Part shown: positions 1 to 7,332 of the stretch, piece after piece
How the letters are laid out: each line of letters opens with the position of its first letter
How positions within the stretch are numbered: position 1 is the stretch's first letter
Source of the DNA: Propionibacteriaceae bacterium
GTDB taxonomy: Bacteria > Actinomycetota > Actinomycetes > Propionibacteriales > Propionibacteriaceae
Length of the DNA: 19,180 bases
NCBI GenBank assembly: GCA_020438595.1
Contig: JAGQUI010000012.1
Location: 1-19,180 of the forward strand
Direction: 5' to 3'
Notes under the pieces: model-generated
What the model was told of the DNA's origin: nothing
Database searches by the model: none
The model's input: only the letters and a program-made list of their open reading frames with translations
Translations under genes and position numbers: made by a program

Positions 1-4
1 CGAA

Positions 5-37
5 GGAACCGTCCCCGCGGCTCGCGGGGACGGTTCC
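5..37. terminator. Perfect hairpin made of two inverted copies of the 12-mer repeat
   Basis: Arms 5-19 and 23-37 are perfect 15-base complements around a three-base loop (gct). Each arm contains the 12-mer GGAACCGTCCCC or its complement (5-16 and 26-37). The hairpin starts nine bases past the stop codon of the minus-strand EamA gene, so it could end that transcript. No T-tract follows, so this would be a hairpin-only terminator, or simply a pair of dispersed repeat units. The right-hand unit continues into a spacer like those of the other copies (38-49), which overlaps the EamA stop codon. Confidence 0.5.
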
Positions 38-45
38 GTTCCGGT

Positions 46-921
46 TCAGTTGGGCGCGGGGGCCTTCGCCAGCGTCCGGGTCGAACCGACGGACGCGACG
101 ATCACGCAGGCCATCGCCACGATCTCGACCGCACTGAGCTGCTCGCCCAGCACGACCAGCGCGGCCAGCGCGGCAACCGCCGGCTCGAGGCTCATCAGGA
201 TGCCGAACACCCCGGCGGGGATGCTGCGCCGGGCCACCATCTCCAGCCCGTACGGGATCACCGAGCTCATCACGCCCACCACGGCGGCCAGCCACAACAC
301 CTGCCACTGCCACATGGACGCGCCCCCGGCGATCACCCCGGGCACCAGGAACACCAGGGCACCGACCAGCGAACCGACGCTTACCCCGGTGACGCCCTCC
401 CAGTACCGTCCGGTCGGCCCCGACAACACGATGTAGCCCGCCCACGCGACGCCGGCCAGCAGGGCGAAGCCGATGCCGATCCAGTCCACCGTGGCCGGGA
501 ACACCCCCAGCAGGGTCACGCCGATCGCGGCCAGCGCCACCCAGAGCAGGTCGCGGACGCGCCGCGAGCCGACCAGCGCCACCGCCAGCGGACCGAGGAA
601 CTCGATCGTCACCGCCAGCCCGATCGGGATCCGCGCGAACGACTGGTAGATCGCCCAGTTCATGGTGGCCAGCGCCACGCCGTAGCCGAGCACCACCCGC
701 CACTCGACCCAGGTGCGTCCGCGCAACCGGGGACGGGCGAACGCCCAGAAGACCAGCGCCGCCACGGCCATCCGCAGCCAGGCCACCGCCGTGGGGGCGG
801 TGAGGGCGAACAGCGACTTCGCGAACGCCGCGCCCACCTGGACGGAGACGATCGCCCCCAGCACCAGCCACACCGGGCTCAGCCAGGCGGGCAGGCCGGA
901 CCGCTGATCGGACGAGCTCAT
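46..921 (-). CDS. EamA/RhtA-like inner-membrane exporter (DMT superfamily)
   Basis: A 291-residue polytopic membrane protein of the drug/metabolite transporter superfamily. Family members such as RhtA export amino acids (threonine, homoserine) or other small metabolites using the proton gradient; the substrate here is unknown. The sequence shows about ten hydrophobic helices in two EamA halves. It has the RhtA-type central segment PIGLAVTIEFLGPLAVALV and the C-terminal signature PAGVFGILMSLEPAVAALAA. The ATG at 921 overlaps the stop of tag in a CATGA arrangement (4 shared bases), so translation is probably coupled. The reading frame stays open further upstream but would then lie inside tag and lose the membrane-protein character, so the shorter start is preferred. 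Length is normal for the family. The pairing with a DNA-repair enzyme gives no substrate clue. Confidence 0.9.
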   Translation of the reverse strand: MSSSDQRSGLPAWLSPVWLVLGAIVSVQVGAAFAKSLFALTAPTAVAWLRMAVAALVFWAFARPRLRGRTWVEWRVVLGYGVALATMNWAIYQSFARIPIGLAVTIEFLGPLAVALVGSRRVRDLLWVALAAIGVTLLGVFPATVDWIGIGFALLAGVAWAGYIVLSGPTGRYWEGVTGVSVGSLVGALVFLVPGVIAGGASMWQWQVLWLAAVVGVMSSVIPYGLEMVARRSIPAGVFGILMSLEPAVAALAALVVLGEQLSAVEIVAMACVIVASVGSTRTLAKAPAPN

Positions 922-1493
922 GCCAGCGCCGCGCACCGGGCGTACGCCGGACAGGTCACGAGGTGGTCGTTGAACAGGCCCACCGCCTGGGCGAACGCGT
1001 AGACGATCGTCGGCCCGCAGAACTTCAGGCCGGCCTTCTTCAGCCGCTTCGACAGCTCGTCGGTGCGCGGGTCGGTGGCGGGCACCTGCGCCAGTTCGGT
1101 GAGCGCACGCTGCATCGGCCGCCCGTCCACGGCGCTCCAGATGAAGGCGCTGAACCCGCCCGGGTGGGTGGCCTCGATACGCTGCCACGCCTGCGCGTTG
1201 GTGATCGCCGCCTCGATCTTGCCGCGGTGCCGGACGATCCCTGCGTCCGCGAGCAGCCGGGTCACCTCCGGCTCACCCCAGGTGGCGACCACGTCCGGGT
1301 CGAAGCCGCCGAACCCGGCGCGGAACGCGTCCCGCTTGCGCAGGATCGTGTACCAGCTCAGCCCGGCCTGGAACCCGTCCAGCACGAGCTTCTCGTACAG
1401 CGCCCGCGCGTCGTGCTCAGGGACGCCCCACTCGTCGTCGTGGTAGGCGACGTAGAGCGCGTCCGTGCCGCACCAGCCGCACCGCTCGCCCAT
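918..1493 (-). CDS. tag: DNA-3-methyladenine glycosylase I
   Basis: This 191-residue cytoplasmic base-excision repair enzyme removes 3-methyladenine from alkylated DNA. The start MGERCGWCG and the YHDDEWG motif are diagnostic of Tag. The four zinc ligands known in E. coli Tag are all placed correctly: Cys5, His18, His177 and Cys181. The segment LDGFQAGLSW (38-47) lines the base pocket; Asp39 stands where E. coli has Glu38, a conservative exchange. Length matches the family. The ATG at 1493 has a strong ribosome site (GGGGAGGA, complement of 1501-1508) seven bases upstream. It is first in a two-gene unit with the EamA exporter, which it overlaps by 4 bases. A 20-base inverted repeat (1518-1561) lies upstream and could be an operator or the terminator of the preceding gene pair. 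Confidence 0.96.
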   Translation of the reverse strand: MGERCGWCGTDALYVAYHDDEWGVPEHDARALYEKLVLDGFQAGLSWYTILRKRDAFRAGFGGFDPDVVATWGEPEVTRLLADAGIVRHRGKIEAAITNAQAWQRIEATHPGGFSAFIWSAVDGRPMQRALTELAQVPATDPRTDELSKRLKKAGLKFCGPTIVYAFAQAVGLFNDHLVTCPAYARCAALA

Positions 1494-1517
1494 GCCGTCG
1501 TCCTCCCCATCGCCGAG

Positions 1518-1561
1518 TTGTCAGAGTCTGGCGTCGCCATAGCGACGGGAGAGTCTGACAA
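1518..1561. repeat. 20-bp inverted repeat between the META gene and tag
   Basis: Arms 1518-1537 and 1542-1561 are complementary except for three positions, around a four-base loop (cata). The outer ends read TTGTCAGA and TCTGACAA. It lies 30 bases after the stop of the minus-strand META-domain gene and 25 bases before the tag start. It may therefore terminate the sigma/META transcript, act as an operator for tag, or both. There is no T-tract on either side. Confidence 0.55.
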
Positions 1562-1590
1562 GTCGGCATGGTAGTGGGGACGGGCGCGGG

Positions 1591-2934
1591 TCAGCCGTCC
1601 TTCTCCAGCGAGAGCCTGAGGTCGCCGGACCCGTCGACGGAGAGCGCGTAGGTGTACTCGCCCGGCGTCAGCGGCCACTCCTCACCAACGTCGGTCGGCA
1701 CCAGTTCGTAGCTCCGTCCGTCCAGCGTGACGCCGACCAATGGGTACCGGTACACGGGTTGACCCGTGGAGACCATGTCCGCCGATCCACCGGGGTCGAG
1801 GGTTCCGAAGCCGATCTGGACGCCGTCATCCAGCTCGACCGTGAGCCCGGTCAGGCGGACGGTGGTGTCGTTGCGCACCCGGAACGTGACCTGGCCCTGC
1901 ACCGAAGCGGAACCGGACGGGACCGCCGGCGAGACGACCGGCGAGGTCGACGACCCGGACCCGGCGACGAATCGGACGAGCCTGTTCCCGTCCTGGTCGC
2001 GCAGTTCGAGCGTCGTGTCGGTCAGGCGGTACCGGACCTCACCGCCGAGGCTCGCGCGCAGCATGAGCCAGATCACCTTCGCCTGGCCCGCCCCGCAGCC
2101 CGCGCCGGTGGCCGTCTGCTCGCCGAACGCCAACTGGTCGCCGTCGACGGTGTAGTCAGCGGTGAACCGGCCGCAGGTGGCGTCCAGGCTCGCGGTGCCG
2201 TCGGCCAGCCGCAGGGTCGCGGCGATGTCCGGGTCGACGCTCGTGTGCGCCCTTCCTCCGTCGTCCGCCGCACCCCACAGGTCGGTCGCCACCCAGAGGG
2301 TTCCGGTGAGCGTCGGGGCCGCCATCGATCCGGCTGCGCTGCGGAACCGCAGCACCACCGTGCCGGCGTCGTCCAGGAATTCCAGTTCGTCCCCGTCGCG
2401 CTGCACCCGTGTCGTGTCCATCAGGGCCCGCTCGAAGCGCTGCTGCTGGGCGATGTGGCAGCCCAAGGCCGTGTGTGCCCCCCAGTTGCCGAACGAGATC
2501 CGGTCGCCGTCCATCCGGTAGTCGGCACCGACGCCGTTGCACGGATCGGCACCGGACATCGTGGTCGCATCGAACTCCAGCCAAGGGACGCTCTCCCGGC
2601 GCGCGGTCGATGCGCTCTCCACGACCGGCCGCCCCCCGATCTCGGTGGCGAGCCAGCGCGTCCCGGTCAGCACCACCGGAGCCGCGGACGGCGAGCCGAC
2701 CGGCACCGCCGGCACCGCGCCCGGGCGATTCAGGTACCAGGCCCCCGCGCCAATCCCGGCGACGAGAAGCACGGCTGCCGCCGCGGCGAGCCAGCGCCAC
2801 GAGCGACGCCCGACCGGCACCCGTCCCGCCGCCTCACCCCGCGCGATGACCTCATCGACGTCGACCACAATCGCCGGTCGCCCGGACGCCGCCTTCCGCA
2901 GGCCCTCGGCGAACACCTTCTCCATCTCGTCCAT
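1591..2934 (-). CDS. Single-pass membrane protein with two META domains, candidate regulator of the adjacent sigma factor
   Basis: A 447-residue protein. Residues 1-46 form a short charged cytoplasmic segment, 47-67 one transmembrane helix preceded by RRSWRW, and the rest is probably outside the membrane. Two META (DUF306) domains are visible at about 90-200 and 209-324. Both open with LTGT.W and carry an internal Cys-containing segment (DPCNGVGADY; DATCGRFTADY) followed by a second Cys, so each could hold a disulfide. A Ser/Thr/Pro linker (about 325-345) leads to a beta-rich tail (347-447) with no family I recognise. Its ATG overlaps the sigma-factor stop by one base (TGATG), which implies coupled translation. 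By analogy with ECF sigma/anti-sigma pairs it may be a membrane sensor holding the sigma factor. It lacks a visible zinc-binding HxxxCxxC motif, so this role is inference. Confidence 0.85.
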   Translation of the reverse strand: MDEMEKVFAEGLRKAASGRPAIVVDVDEVIARGEAAGRVPVGRRSWRWLAAAAAVLLVAGIGAGAWYLNRPGAVPAVPVGSPSAAPVVLTGTRWLATEIGGRPVVESASTARRESVPWLEFDATTMSGADPCNGVGADYRMDGDRISFGNWGAHTALGCHIAQQQRFERALMDTTRVQRDGDELEFLDDAGTVVLRFRSAAGSMAAPTLTGTLWVATDLWGAADDGGRAHTSVDPDIAATLRLADGTASLDATCGRFTADYTVDGDQLAFGEQTATGAGCGAGQAKVIWLMLRASLGGEVRYRLTDTTLELRDQDGNRLVRFVAGSGSSTSPVVSPAVPSGSASVQGQVTFRVRNDTTVRLTGLTVELDDGVQIGFGTLDPGGSADMVSTGQPVYRYPLVGVTLDGRSYELVPTDVGEEWPLTPGEYTYALSVDGSGDLRLSLEKDG

Positions 2935-3434
2935 CACTGCTGTCCTCGGTCCAGGCGCGACCGCAGCTGCCGCGTCGCGCGGTGTACGTGGGAGCGGGCG
3001 GTGGCCTCGGCGCAGCCGAGCGCGTCCGCGATGTCGGCGTAGTCGAGGTCGGCGTAGAAGCGCAGCACCACCGCCGTCCGCTGGACGGGCTTCAGCTCCC
3101 CGCACAGCCGCCACACCTCGTCGGACGCCGCCAGCGCGTCGGCCGCGTCCGGACTGACCGGTGCCGAGCGCAGCCGCTCCGGCTCGGCCACCGGCAGCGA
3201 GCGGGGCCGCCGCCGGATCACGCCGAGGCACGCGTTCACCACCGTCCGGTGCACGTAGGCCTCGAACTCGTCACCGGTGGGCAGGTCGTCCCAGCGCCGG
3301 TAGAGCCCCACGAACGCGTCCTGCACGGCGTCGCGCGCGTCCTCGGCGTTGCGGGTGATCAGCCAGGCCAGGTCGCCGAACCGGTCGCTGCGGGCGCGCA
3401 CGAACTCCGTGAACGACGCGTGCCCAGCCTCCAC
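2934..3434 (-). CDS. ECF sigma factor, SigE-family type
   Basis: This alternative RNA polymerase sigma factor would direct transcription of a small regulon. From the chosen GTG the protein has 166 residues. Sigma region 2 spans about 6-50 (FTEFVRARSDRFGDLAWLIT, then AEDARDAVQDAFVGLYRRW). Region 4 spans about 106-160, with the helix-turn-helix DYADIADALGCAEATARSHV. The GTG at 3434 is preferred because homologues start close to region 2 and a GGAGGG (complement of 3447-3452) lies upstream, though 12 bases away. An ATG at 3509 would add 25 residues without family resemblance and lacks a good ribosome site. The stop overlaps the META-protein start. Autoregulation is usual for such pairs but no promoter could be fixed here. 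Confidence 0.88.
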   Translation of the reverse strand: MEAGHASFTEFVRARSDRFGDLAWLITRNAEDARDAVQDAFVGLYRRWDDLPTGDEFEAYVHRTVVNACLGVIRRRPRSLPVAEPERLRSAPVSPDAADALAASDEVWRLCGELKPVQRTAVVLRFYADLDYADIADALGCAEATARSHVHRATRQLRSRLDRGQQ

Positions 3435-3520
3435 CGCCAGCCCCGTCCCTCCGAGTTCTGCTCCCACGCCCCTGACAAGTCGCCGGGAGGGGGGTTCGTT
3501 GCACCCCATCCCAACAGGAA

Positions 3521-3556
3521 GTGAAACAACCTCCCGTGTTCAGGAGGCAACTTCAC
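3521..3556. promoter_or_regulatory. Imperfect palindrome between divergent sigma-factor and acyl-CoA ligase genes
   Basis: The 14-base arms 3521-3534 and 3543-3556 match at ten positions: five at each end (GTGAA/TTCAC outside, CCTCC/GGAGG inside), around an eight-base centre. It sits between the divergent sigma-factor and ligase genes, about 30 bases before the ligase start, where a regulator could act on either gene. No binding protein can be named. Confidence 0.35.
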
Positions 3557-3577
3557 TCCATCTCGTGGTGACCGCCC

Positions 3578-3592
3578 TAGGGTCAGGGTATG
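3578..3592 (+). promoter_or_regulatory. Candidate -10 element giving a leaderless acyl-CoA ligase mRNA
   Basis: TAGGGT at 3578-3583 fits the actinobacterial TANNNT -10 pattern. It is followed by exactly six bases before the ATG at 3590, so transcription would begin at or next to the start codon. No convincing ribosome site precedes the ATG, which agrees. A matching -35 is not clear. Confidence 0.45.
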
Positions 3593-5278
3593 GACGCACC
3601 CTGGGTCAGGCACTACCAGCCGGGGGTCCCGGCAGAGATCGAACTCCCCACCGAGTCGCTGGTCGCGCTGTACGAGCGCTCCGTCCGGGAGGCCGGAGAC
3701 TCCATCGCCACCGAGTTCTTCGGACGCACCACCACCTACGCCGAGCTAGGCGAGCAGATCGAGCGGGCCGCCGAGGGCCTGCACCGGCTCGGCGTGACCG
3801 CCGGCGACCGGGTCGCGATCGTGCTGCCGAACTGCCCCCAGCACGTGGTCGCCTTCTACGCGATCCTGCGGCTGGGCGCGATCGTGGTCGAGCACAACCC
3901 GCTGTACACCGAGCGCGAACTGCGCCACATCTTCGAGGACCACGCCGCCCGCGTCGCGATCTGCTGGGACGTGGCGGTGCCCAAGCTGAAGTCGCTGCCC
4001 GGGGACGTCCCGCTGCGGCACATCGTCTCGGTGAACATGCTGAACGCCTTCCCGAAGCTGAAGAAGCTGGCCCTGCAGCTGCCGGTGAAGAAGCTGCGCC
4101 AGACCCGCGACCGGCTGACGAAACCCGCTCCGGGCACGAAGAGCTGGGAGAAGCTGCTGGACGCGCCGCGGCTCGCCCGATCCCACCCCCGGCCGGGGGT
4201 GCACGACCTCGCCGTGATCCAGTACACGTCCGGCACCACCGGCGTGCCCAAGGGCGCGATGCTCAGCCACTACAACCTGTTCGCCAACGCGCGGCAGGGC
4301 GAGGCGTGGATGCACGGCGCGCAGTACCGCAAGGAGACGTTCTACGCGATCCTGCCGCTGTTCCACGCGTTCGGCATGACGCTGTTCCTGACCTACGGCA
4401 TCCTCAAGCAGGCCCGGATCGTGCTGTTCCCCGCCTTCGACGTCGATCTGGTGCTGGACGCAGCGAAGAAGTCGCCGCCCACCGTCTACTGCGCGGTGCC
4501 GCCGATCTATGAGAAGACCGCGACCCGGGCGAAGGAGCGCGGCATCTCGCTGAAGTCGGCGAAGTACTGCATCTCGGGCGCGATGAACCTGCCGGACTCG
4601 GTGGTCGAGCTGTGGGAGTCGGTCTCGGGCGGGCTGCTGGTGGAGGGCTACGGCATGACCGAGGCGTCCCCGGTGTGCCTGGGCAACCCGTTCGCGCCGT
4701 CCCGGCGGACGGGGACGATCGGCGTCCCGTTCCCGAGCACGCTCATGAAGGTGGTGGACCCCGAGGACCCGAAGCGGGAGGTGGCGCAGGGCGAGCGCGG
4801 CGAGCTGCTGGTCAAGGGACCGCAGGTGTTCGGCGGCTACTGGAACAACTCCGAGGAGACCGCGAGGGCCCTGCTGCCGGACGGCTGGCTGCGCACCGGC
4901 GACGTGGTCACGGTGGACGCGGACGGCTTCACCACCATCGTCGACCGGGTGAAGGAGCTGATCATCACCGGCGGCTTCAACGTGGCCCCGTCCGAGGTGG
5001 AGGCGGTGCTGCGCGGCCACCCGGACCTGACCGACGCGGCCGTGGTCGGCGTCCCGGCCCCGTCCGGCGGCGAGCGGGTGGTGGCGGTGGTGCTGCTGCG
5101 TCCGGGCGCGACGCTGGACGAGGCCGCCCTGAAGGCGTGGTGCCAGGAGCGGCTGGCCGGCTACAAGGTGCCGCGCGAGATCGCCGCGCTGAACGACCTG
5201 CCCCGCTCGATGCTCGGCAAGGTGCTGCGCAAGCAGGTCCGCGAGGAGTTCCTCGCCACCCGCGGGGACGGTTCCTGA
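3590..5278 (+). CDS. Long-chain fatty acid--CoA ligase (FadD-type AMP-binding enzyme)
   Basis: This 562-residue adenylate-forming enzyme would activate a fatty or other carboxylic acid with ATP and join it to CoA, for beta-oxidation or lipid synthesis. The phosphate-binding loop YTSGTTGVPKG is at 212-222 and the YGMTE motif at 354-358. GWLRTGD ends at Asp438, the ribose-binding Asp. The hinge DRVKELIITGGFNVAPSEVE follows, and the adenylation lysine is probably Lys544 in SMLGKVLRK. A basic insertion around 155-185 (KLKKLALQLPVKKLRQTRD) is typical of actinobacterial FadD proteins and may touch the membrane. Chain-length specificity cannot be read. It is monocistronic and divergent from the sigma factor. 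Its final residues GDGS and stop codon are written in the intergenic 12-mer repeat (5264-5275), so the C-terminus was probably set by a repeat insertion. Confidence 0.95.
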   Translation: MDAPWVRHYQPGVPAEIELPTESLVALYERSVREAGDSIATEFFGRTTTYAELGEQIERAAEGLHRLGVTAGDRVAIVLPNCPQHVVAFYAILRLGAIVVEHNPLYTERELRHIFEDHAARVAICWDVAVPKLKSLPGDVPLRHIVSVNMLNAFPKLKKLALQLPVKKLRQTRDRLTKPAPGTKSWEKLLDAPRLARSHPRPGVHDLAVIQYTSGTTGVPKGAMLSHYNLFANARQGEAWMHGAQYRKETFYAILPLFHAFGMTLFLTYGILKQARIVLFPAFDVDLVLDAAKKSPPTVYCAVPPIYEKTATRAKERGISLKSAKYCISGAMNLPDSVVELWESVSGGLLVEGYGMTEASPVCLGNPFAPSRRTGTIGVPFPSTLMKVVDPEDPKREVAQGERGELLVKGPQVFGGYWNNSEETARALLPDGWLRTGDVVTVDADGFTTIVDRVKELIITGGFNVAPSEVEAVLRGHPDLTDAAVVGVPAPSGGERVVAVVLLRPGATLDEAALKAWCQERLAGYKVPREIAALNDLPRSMLGKVLRKQVREEFLATRGDGS

Positions 5279-5356
5279 CGGTTCAGCTTGTCCACAGGTC
5301 CACCGTCCCGTCCTCCGGCAACCGGGGACGGTTCCCGGCGGTCCGGGTTTTCCACA
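5264..5356 (+). repeat. Two tandem composite repeats: GGGGACGGTTCC core, 12-base spacer, DnaA-box-like 9-mer
   Basis: Unit 1 is 5264-5296 and unit 2 is 5324-5356, each 33 bases and exactly 60 bases apart. Each begins with GGGGACGGTTCC, continues with a related spacer (TGACGGTTCAGC; CGGCGGTCCGGG), and ends with TTGTCCACA or TTTTCCACA. TTGTCCACA equals the DnaA box preferred in several actinobacteria. The core of unit 1 lies inside the end of the acyl-CoA ligase gene. Confidence 0.8.
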
Positions 5357-5625
5357 GCCCACCACCCGGCACGGAGGACGGGGGCTCCGGCTCGGCCGAG
5401 CGGCTGCGTTCGGGCTGGTCAGCTCCAGGATGGACGGACGGCGACGGCTGAGGCCGAGGCTCGTGAAGAGGGGGCCGGACTGCGGAGGCCGGCAAGCCGC
5501 GCGGCATCTCCCCTTGCCAAGGCCTTGTGGATAAACCGGACCGTCCGGAACCGTCCCCGGCCACCGACCGTGGGACATCAGCAGCTGTGGATAGCCGGAC
5601 CGTCCGGAACCGTCCCCGTTCTGCG
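5279..5625. other. Convergent intergenic region, 347 bases, no gene
   Basis: This lies between the ends of the acyl-CoA ligase (plus) and the MFS exporter (minus). It holds repeat units at both edges (5264-5356 and 5526-5617), pointing toward each other. The middle part, about 5357-5525, contains no convincing coding sequence, tRNA or other recognisable structure. Confidence 0.7.
5526..5617 (-). repeat. Two further composite repeats in inverted orientation, one with a perfect DnaA box
   Basis: Read on the minus strand, unit 3 (5558 to 5526) and unit 4 (5617 to 5586) again give GGGGACGGTTCC, a spacer of 12 or 11 bases (GGACGGTCCGGT; one T lost in unit 4), then TTATCCACA or CTATCCACA. TTATCCACA is the textbook DnaA box. 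The 9-mers are exactly 60 bases apart. The spacers contain the palindrome CCGGAC-c-GTCCGG. The block ends eight bases from the MFS gene stop, so it could also help end that transcript. Confidence 0.8.
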
Positions 5626-6915
5626 TCAGCGGGGTTCTTCGAGGAGCTCGGGGACGACGTCCTCGTCGGCACGGACCCACGGCAGGACGGACCAGCCGGA
5701 CTGGCGGACGATGTAGCCGACCGCGATCACGACGGTGAGGCCGCACGCGATCGCGCCGATGGCGAGCGTCCAGCGCGGACCCCAGACGTCGCCGATCCAG
5801 CCGATCAGGGGCGCGCCCAGCGGCGTCCCGCCGAGGAAGATCGCCTGGTAGAGCGCCATCACCCGGCCCCGCATCACCGGCTCGGTGGCCAGCTGCACGG
5901 ACGCGTTGGCCGCCGTCATCACAGTCAGCGCGGTCAGCCCGGTCGGCACCAGGAAGAACGCGTACCACCAGAAGCCCGGCGCGAGCGCCAGCCCCGTCAC
6001 CGCGATCGAGAACCCGGCCAGCGCCCCGATGATCAGCCGCAGCCGCAGGCGCGCCCGGCGCGCAGCGAGCAGGCCCGCGGCCAGCGAACCGATCGCCAGG
6101 ATCGAGCCCAGCAGGCCGTACAGCTCGGCGCCGGCGTGGAACACCGCCGTCGACATCAGGGCGTTGGTGATCTGGAAGTTCATCCCGAACGTGCCGAGCA
6201 TGAACACGATGAACATCAGCAGGATGATGTCCGGCCGCCCGCGGACGTAGCGCAGGCCGTCCCGCACCGCGCCCCTCCGTTTCGCGAACGGGACGGGCAG
6301 CAGTTCGTCGTCCCGCATCATCATCAGCGCCACCAGCACAGCGACGAAGCTCAGCCCGTTGAGCAGCAGCGCCGGCCCGACCCCCCACCAGGCGATGGTG
6401 AGGCCGGCCACGGCGGGCCCGATCAGCCGGGCGCCGTTGAACGAGGTGGTGTTCAGCCCGACCGCGTTCGGGATCAGCCGCTCGCTCACCATCTCGGGCG
6501 CGAACGCCTGCCGGGCCGGGCCGTCGAACGCCGCCGCGACGCCGAGCAGGAAGGCCAGCAGGTACACGTGCCACAGCTGCACCCAGCCGGCGATGGTCAG
6601 CCCGGCCAGGGTCAGCCCGACCGCGGCCTGGGCGACCTGGGTGTAGATCAGCAGCCTCCGCTTGGGAATCCGGTCGGCCACCGCCCCGGCGTACGGCGCG
6701 AGCAGGGCGATCGGCAGGAACTGCAGGCCGGTGGTGATGCCCAGCGCGGACGCCGAGTTCGCGGTCAGGATCGTCAGCACCAGCCAGTCCTGGGCCACCC
6801 GCGCCATCCAGGTGCCGATGTTGGAGATCAGGCCGCCGGTCCAGAACAGCCGGTAGTTGCGGATGCCGAGGGAGGCGAACATCGGCACCCGCTCGGCGGT
6901 CAGGGCAGCGCTCAC
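5626..6915 (-). CDS. MFS exporter (MFS_3 / EntS-like)
   Basis: A 429-residue major facilitator superfamily protein of the inner membrane, probably a proton-driven efflux pump for drugs, siderophores or other small molecules. The N-terminus (FASLGIRNYRLFWTGGLISNIGTWM) is typical of the MFS_3 group. Motif A, GAVADRIPKRR, is at about 77-87 in the loop between helices 2 and 3. Roughly twelve hydrophobic segments are seen, and length fits. The GTG start at 6915 overlaps the MarR stop (GTGA, 4 bases), so expression is coupled to the regulator. This arrangement suggests induction by a ligand of MarR, possibly a pump substrate. The substrate cannot be deduced. Confidence 0.93.
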   Translation of the reverse strand: MSAALTAERVPMFASLGIRNYRLFWTGGLISNIGTWMARVAQDWLVLTILTANSASALGITTGLQFLPIALLAPYAGAVADRIPKRRLLIYTQVAQAAVGLTLAGLTIAGWVQLWHVYLLAFLLGVAAAFDGPARQAFAPEMVSERLIPNAVGLNTTSFNGARLIGPAVAGLTIAWWGVGPALLLNGLSFVAVLVALMMMRDDELLPVPFAKRRGAVRDGLRYVRGRPDIILLMFIVFMLGTFGMNFQITNALMSTAVFHAGAELYGLLGSILAIGSLAAGLLAARRARLRLRLIIGALAGFSIAVTGLALAPGFWWYAFFLVPTGLTALTVMTAANASVQLATEPVMRGRVMALYQAIFLGGTPLGAPLIGWIGDVWGPRWTLAIGAIACGLTVVIAVGYIVRQSGWSVLPWVRADEDVVPELLEEPR

Positions 6916-7328
6916 TTCTCCAGCACCCGGTTCAGCAGCTCCGTGGCCCCCCTGAGGACGGTCAGTTCGTCGTCACTCAGCCCCTGCAGCTTGCGCACCA
7001 TCCAGTCGTCACGGGCGCGGACGGTGGCGTCCAGCAGGGCGCGCCCGGCGTCGGTGAGCGCGACGAGCTTCGAGCGTCCGTCGGCCGGGTTGTCGCGGGT
7101 GGCGACCAGGCCGCGCTCGGCCAGGCAGTTCACCGTCTTCGTCATGGACGGCGGCGCGATCCGCTCCGCGTCCGCCAGCTCGCCGGGCGTGCGCGGTCCG
7201 TCCAGCAGCTTGAACAGCACGCTCGCGTGGTGTGGCGCCAGCTCGGCGTCCGACTCGAACCGGACGCGGCGGCTGACCTGCTGGCAGGCCATCCGGACGT
7301 CGTTCGCGAGGTGCTGGATCGTTTCCAT
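6912..7328 (-). CDS. MarR-family transcriptional regulator
   Basis: A 138-residue dimeric winged-helix DNA-binding protein. The MarR core is seen at about 30-105: LAPHHASVLFKLLDGPRTPGE, recognition-helix region APPSMTKTVNCLAERGL, and the wing DNPADGRSKLVALTDAGR. Helices at both ends would form the dimer interface. It is first in an operon with an MFS exporter, overlapping it by 4 bases, so it most likely represses both genes and releases DNA when a compound binds. A 28-base palindrome over its presumed -10 box (7333-7360) is the likely operator. No conserved cysteine pair suggesting redox sensing is present (only Cys15 and Cys88 are seen). Confidence 0.94.
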   Translation of the reverse strand: METIQHLANDVRMACQQVSRRVRFESDAELAPHHASVLFKLLDGPRTPGELADAERIAPPSMTKTVNCLAERGLVATRDNPADGRSKLVALTDAGRALLDATVRARDDWMVRKLQGLSDDELTVLRGATELLNRVLEK

Positions 7329-7332
7329 GATG

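Noticed and set aside
922..1188. Upstream extension of the EamA frame by 89 residues
   Set aside because: It lies inside tag, is Arg/Ala-rich and lacks membrane-transporter features.
1576..1583. Partial core GGGGACGG after the META gene
   Set aside because: Only eight of twelve bases match and no flanking spacer or partner arm is present; chance is likely in this composition.
3746..6574. A 942-codon minus-strand frame across the acyl-CoA ligase, the repeat region and part of the MFS gene
   Set aside because: Low-complexity product, no family motif, and it covers real genes in the wrong frame.
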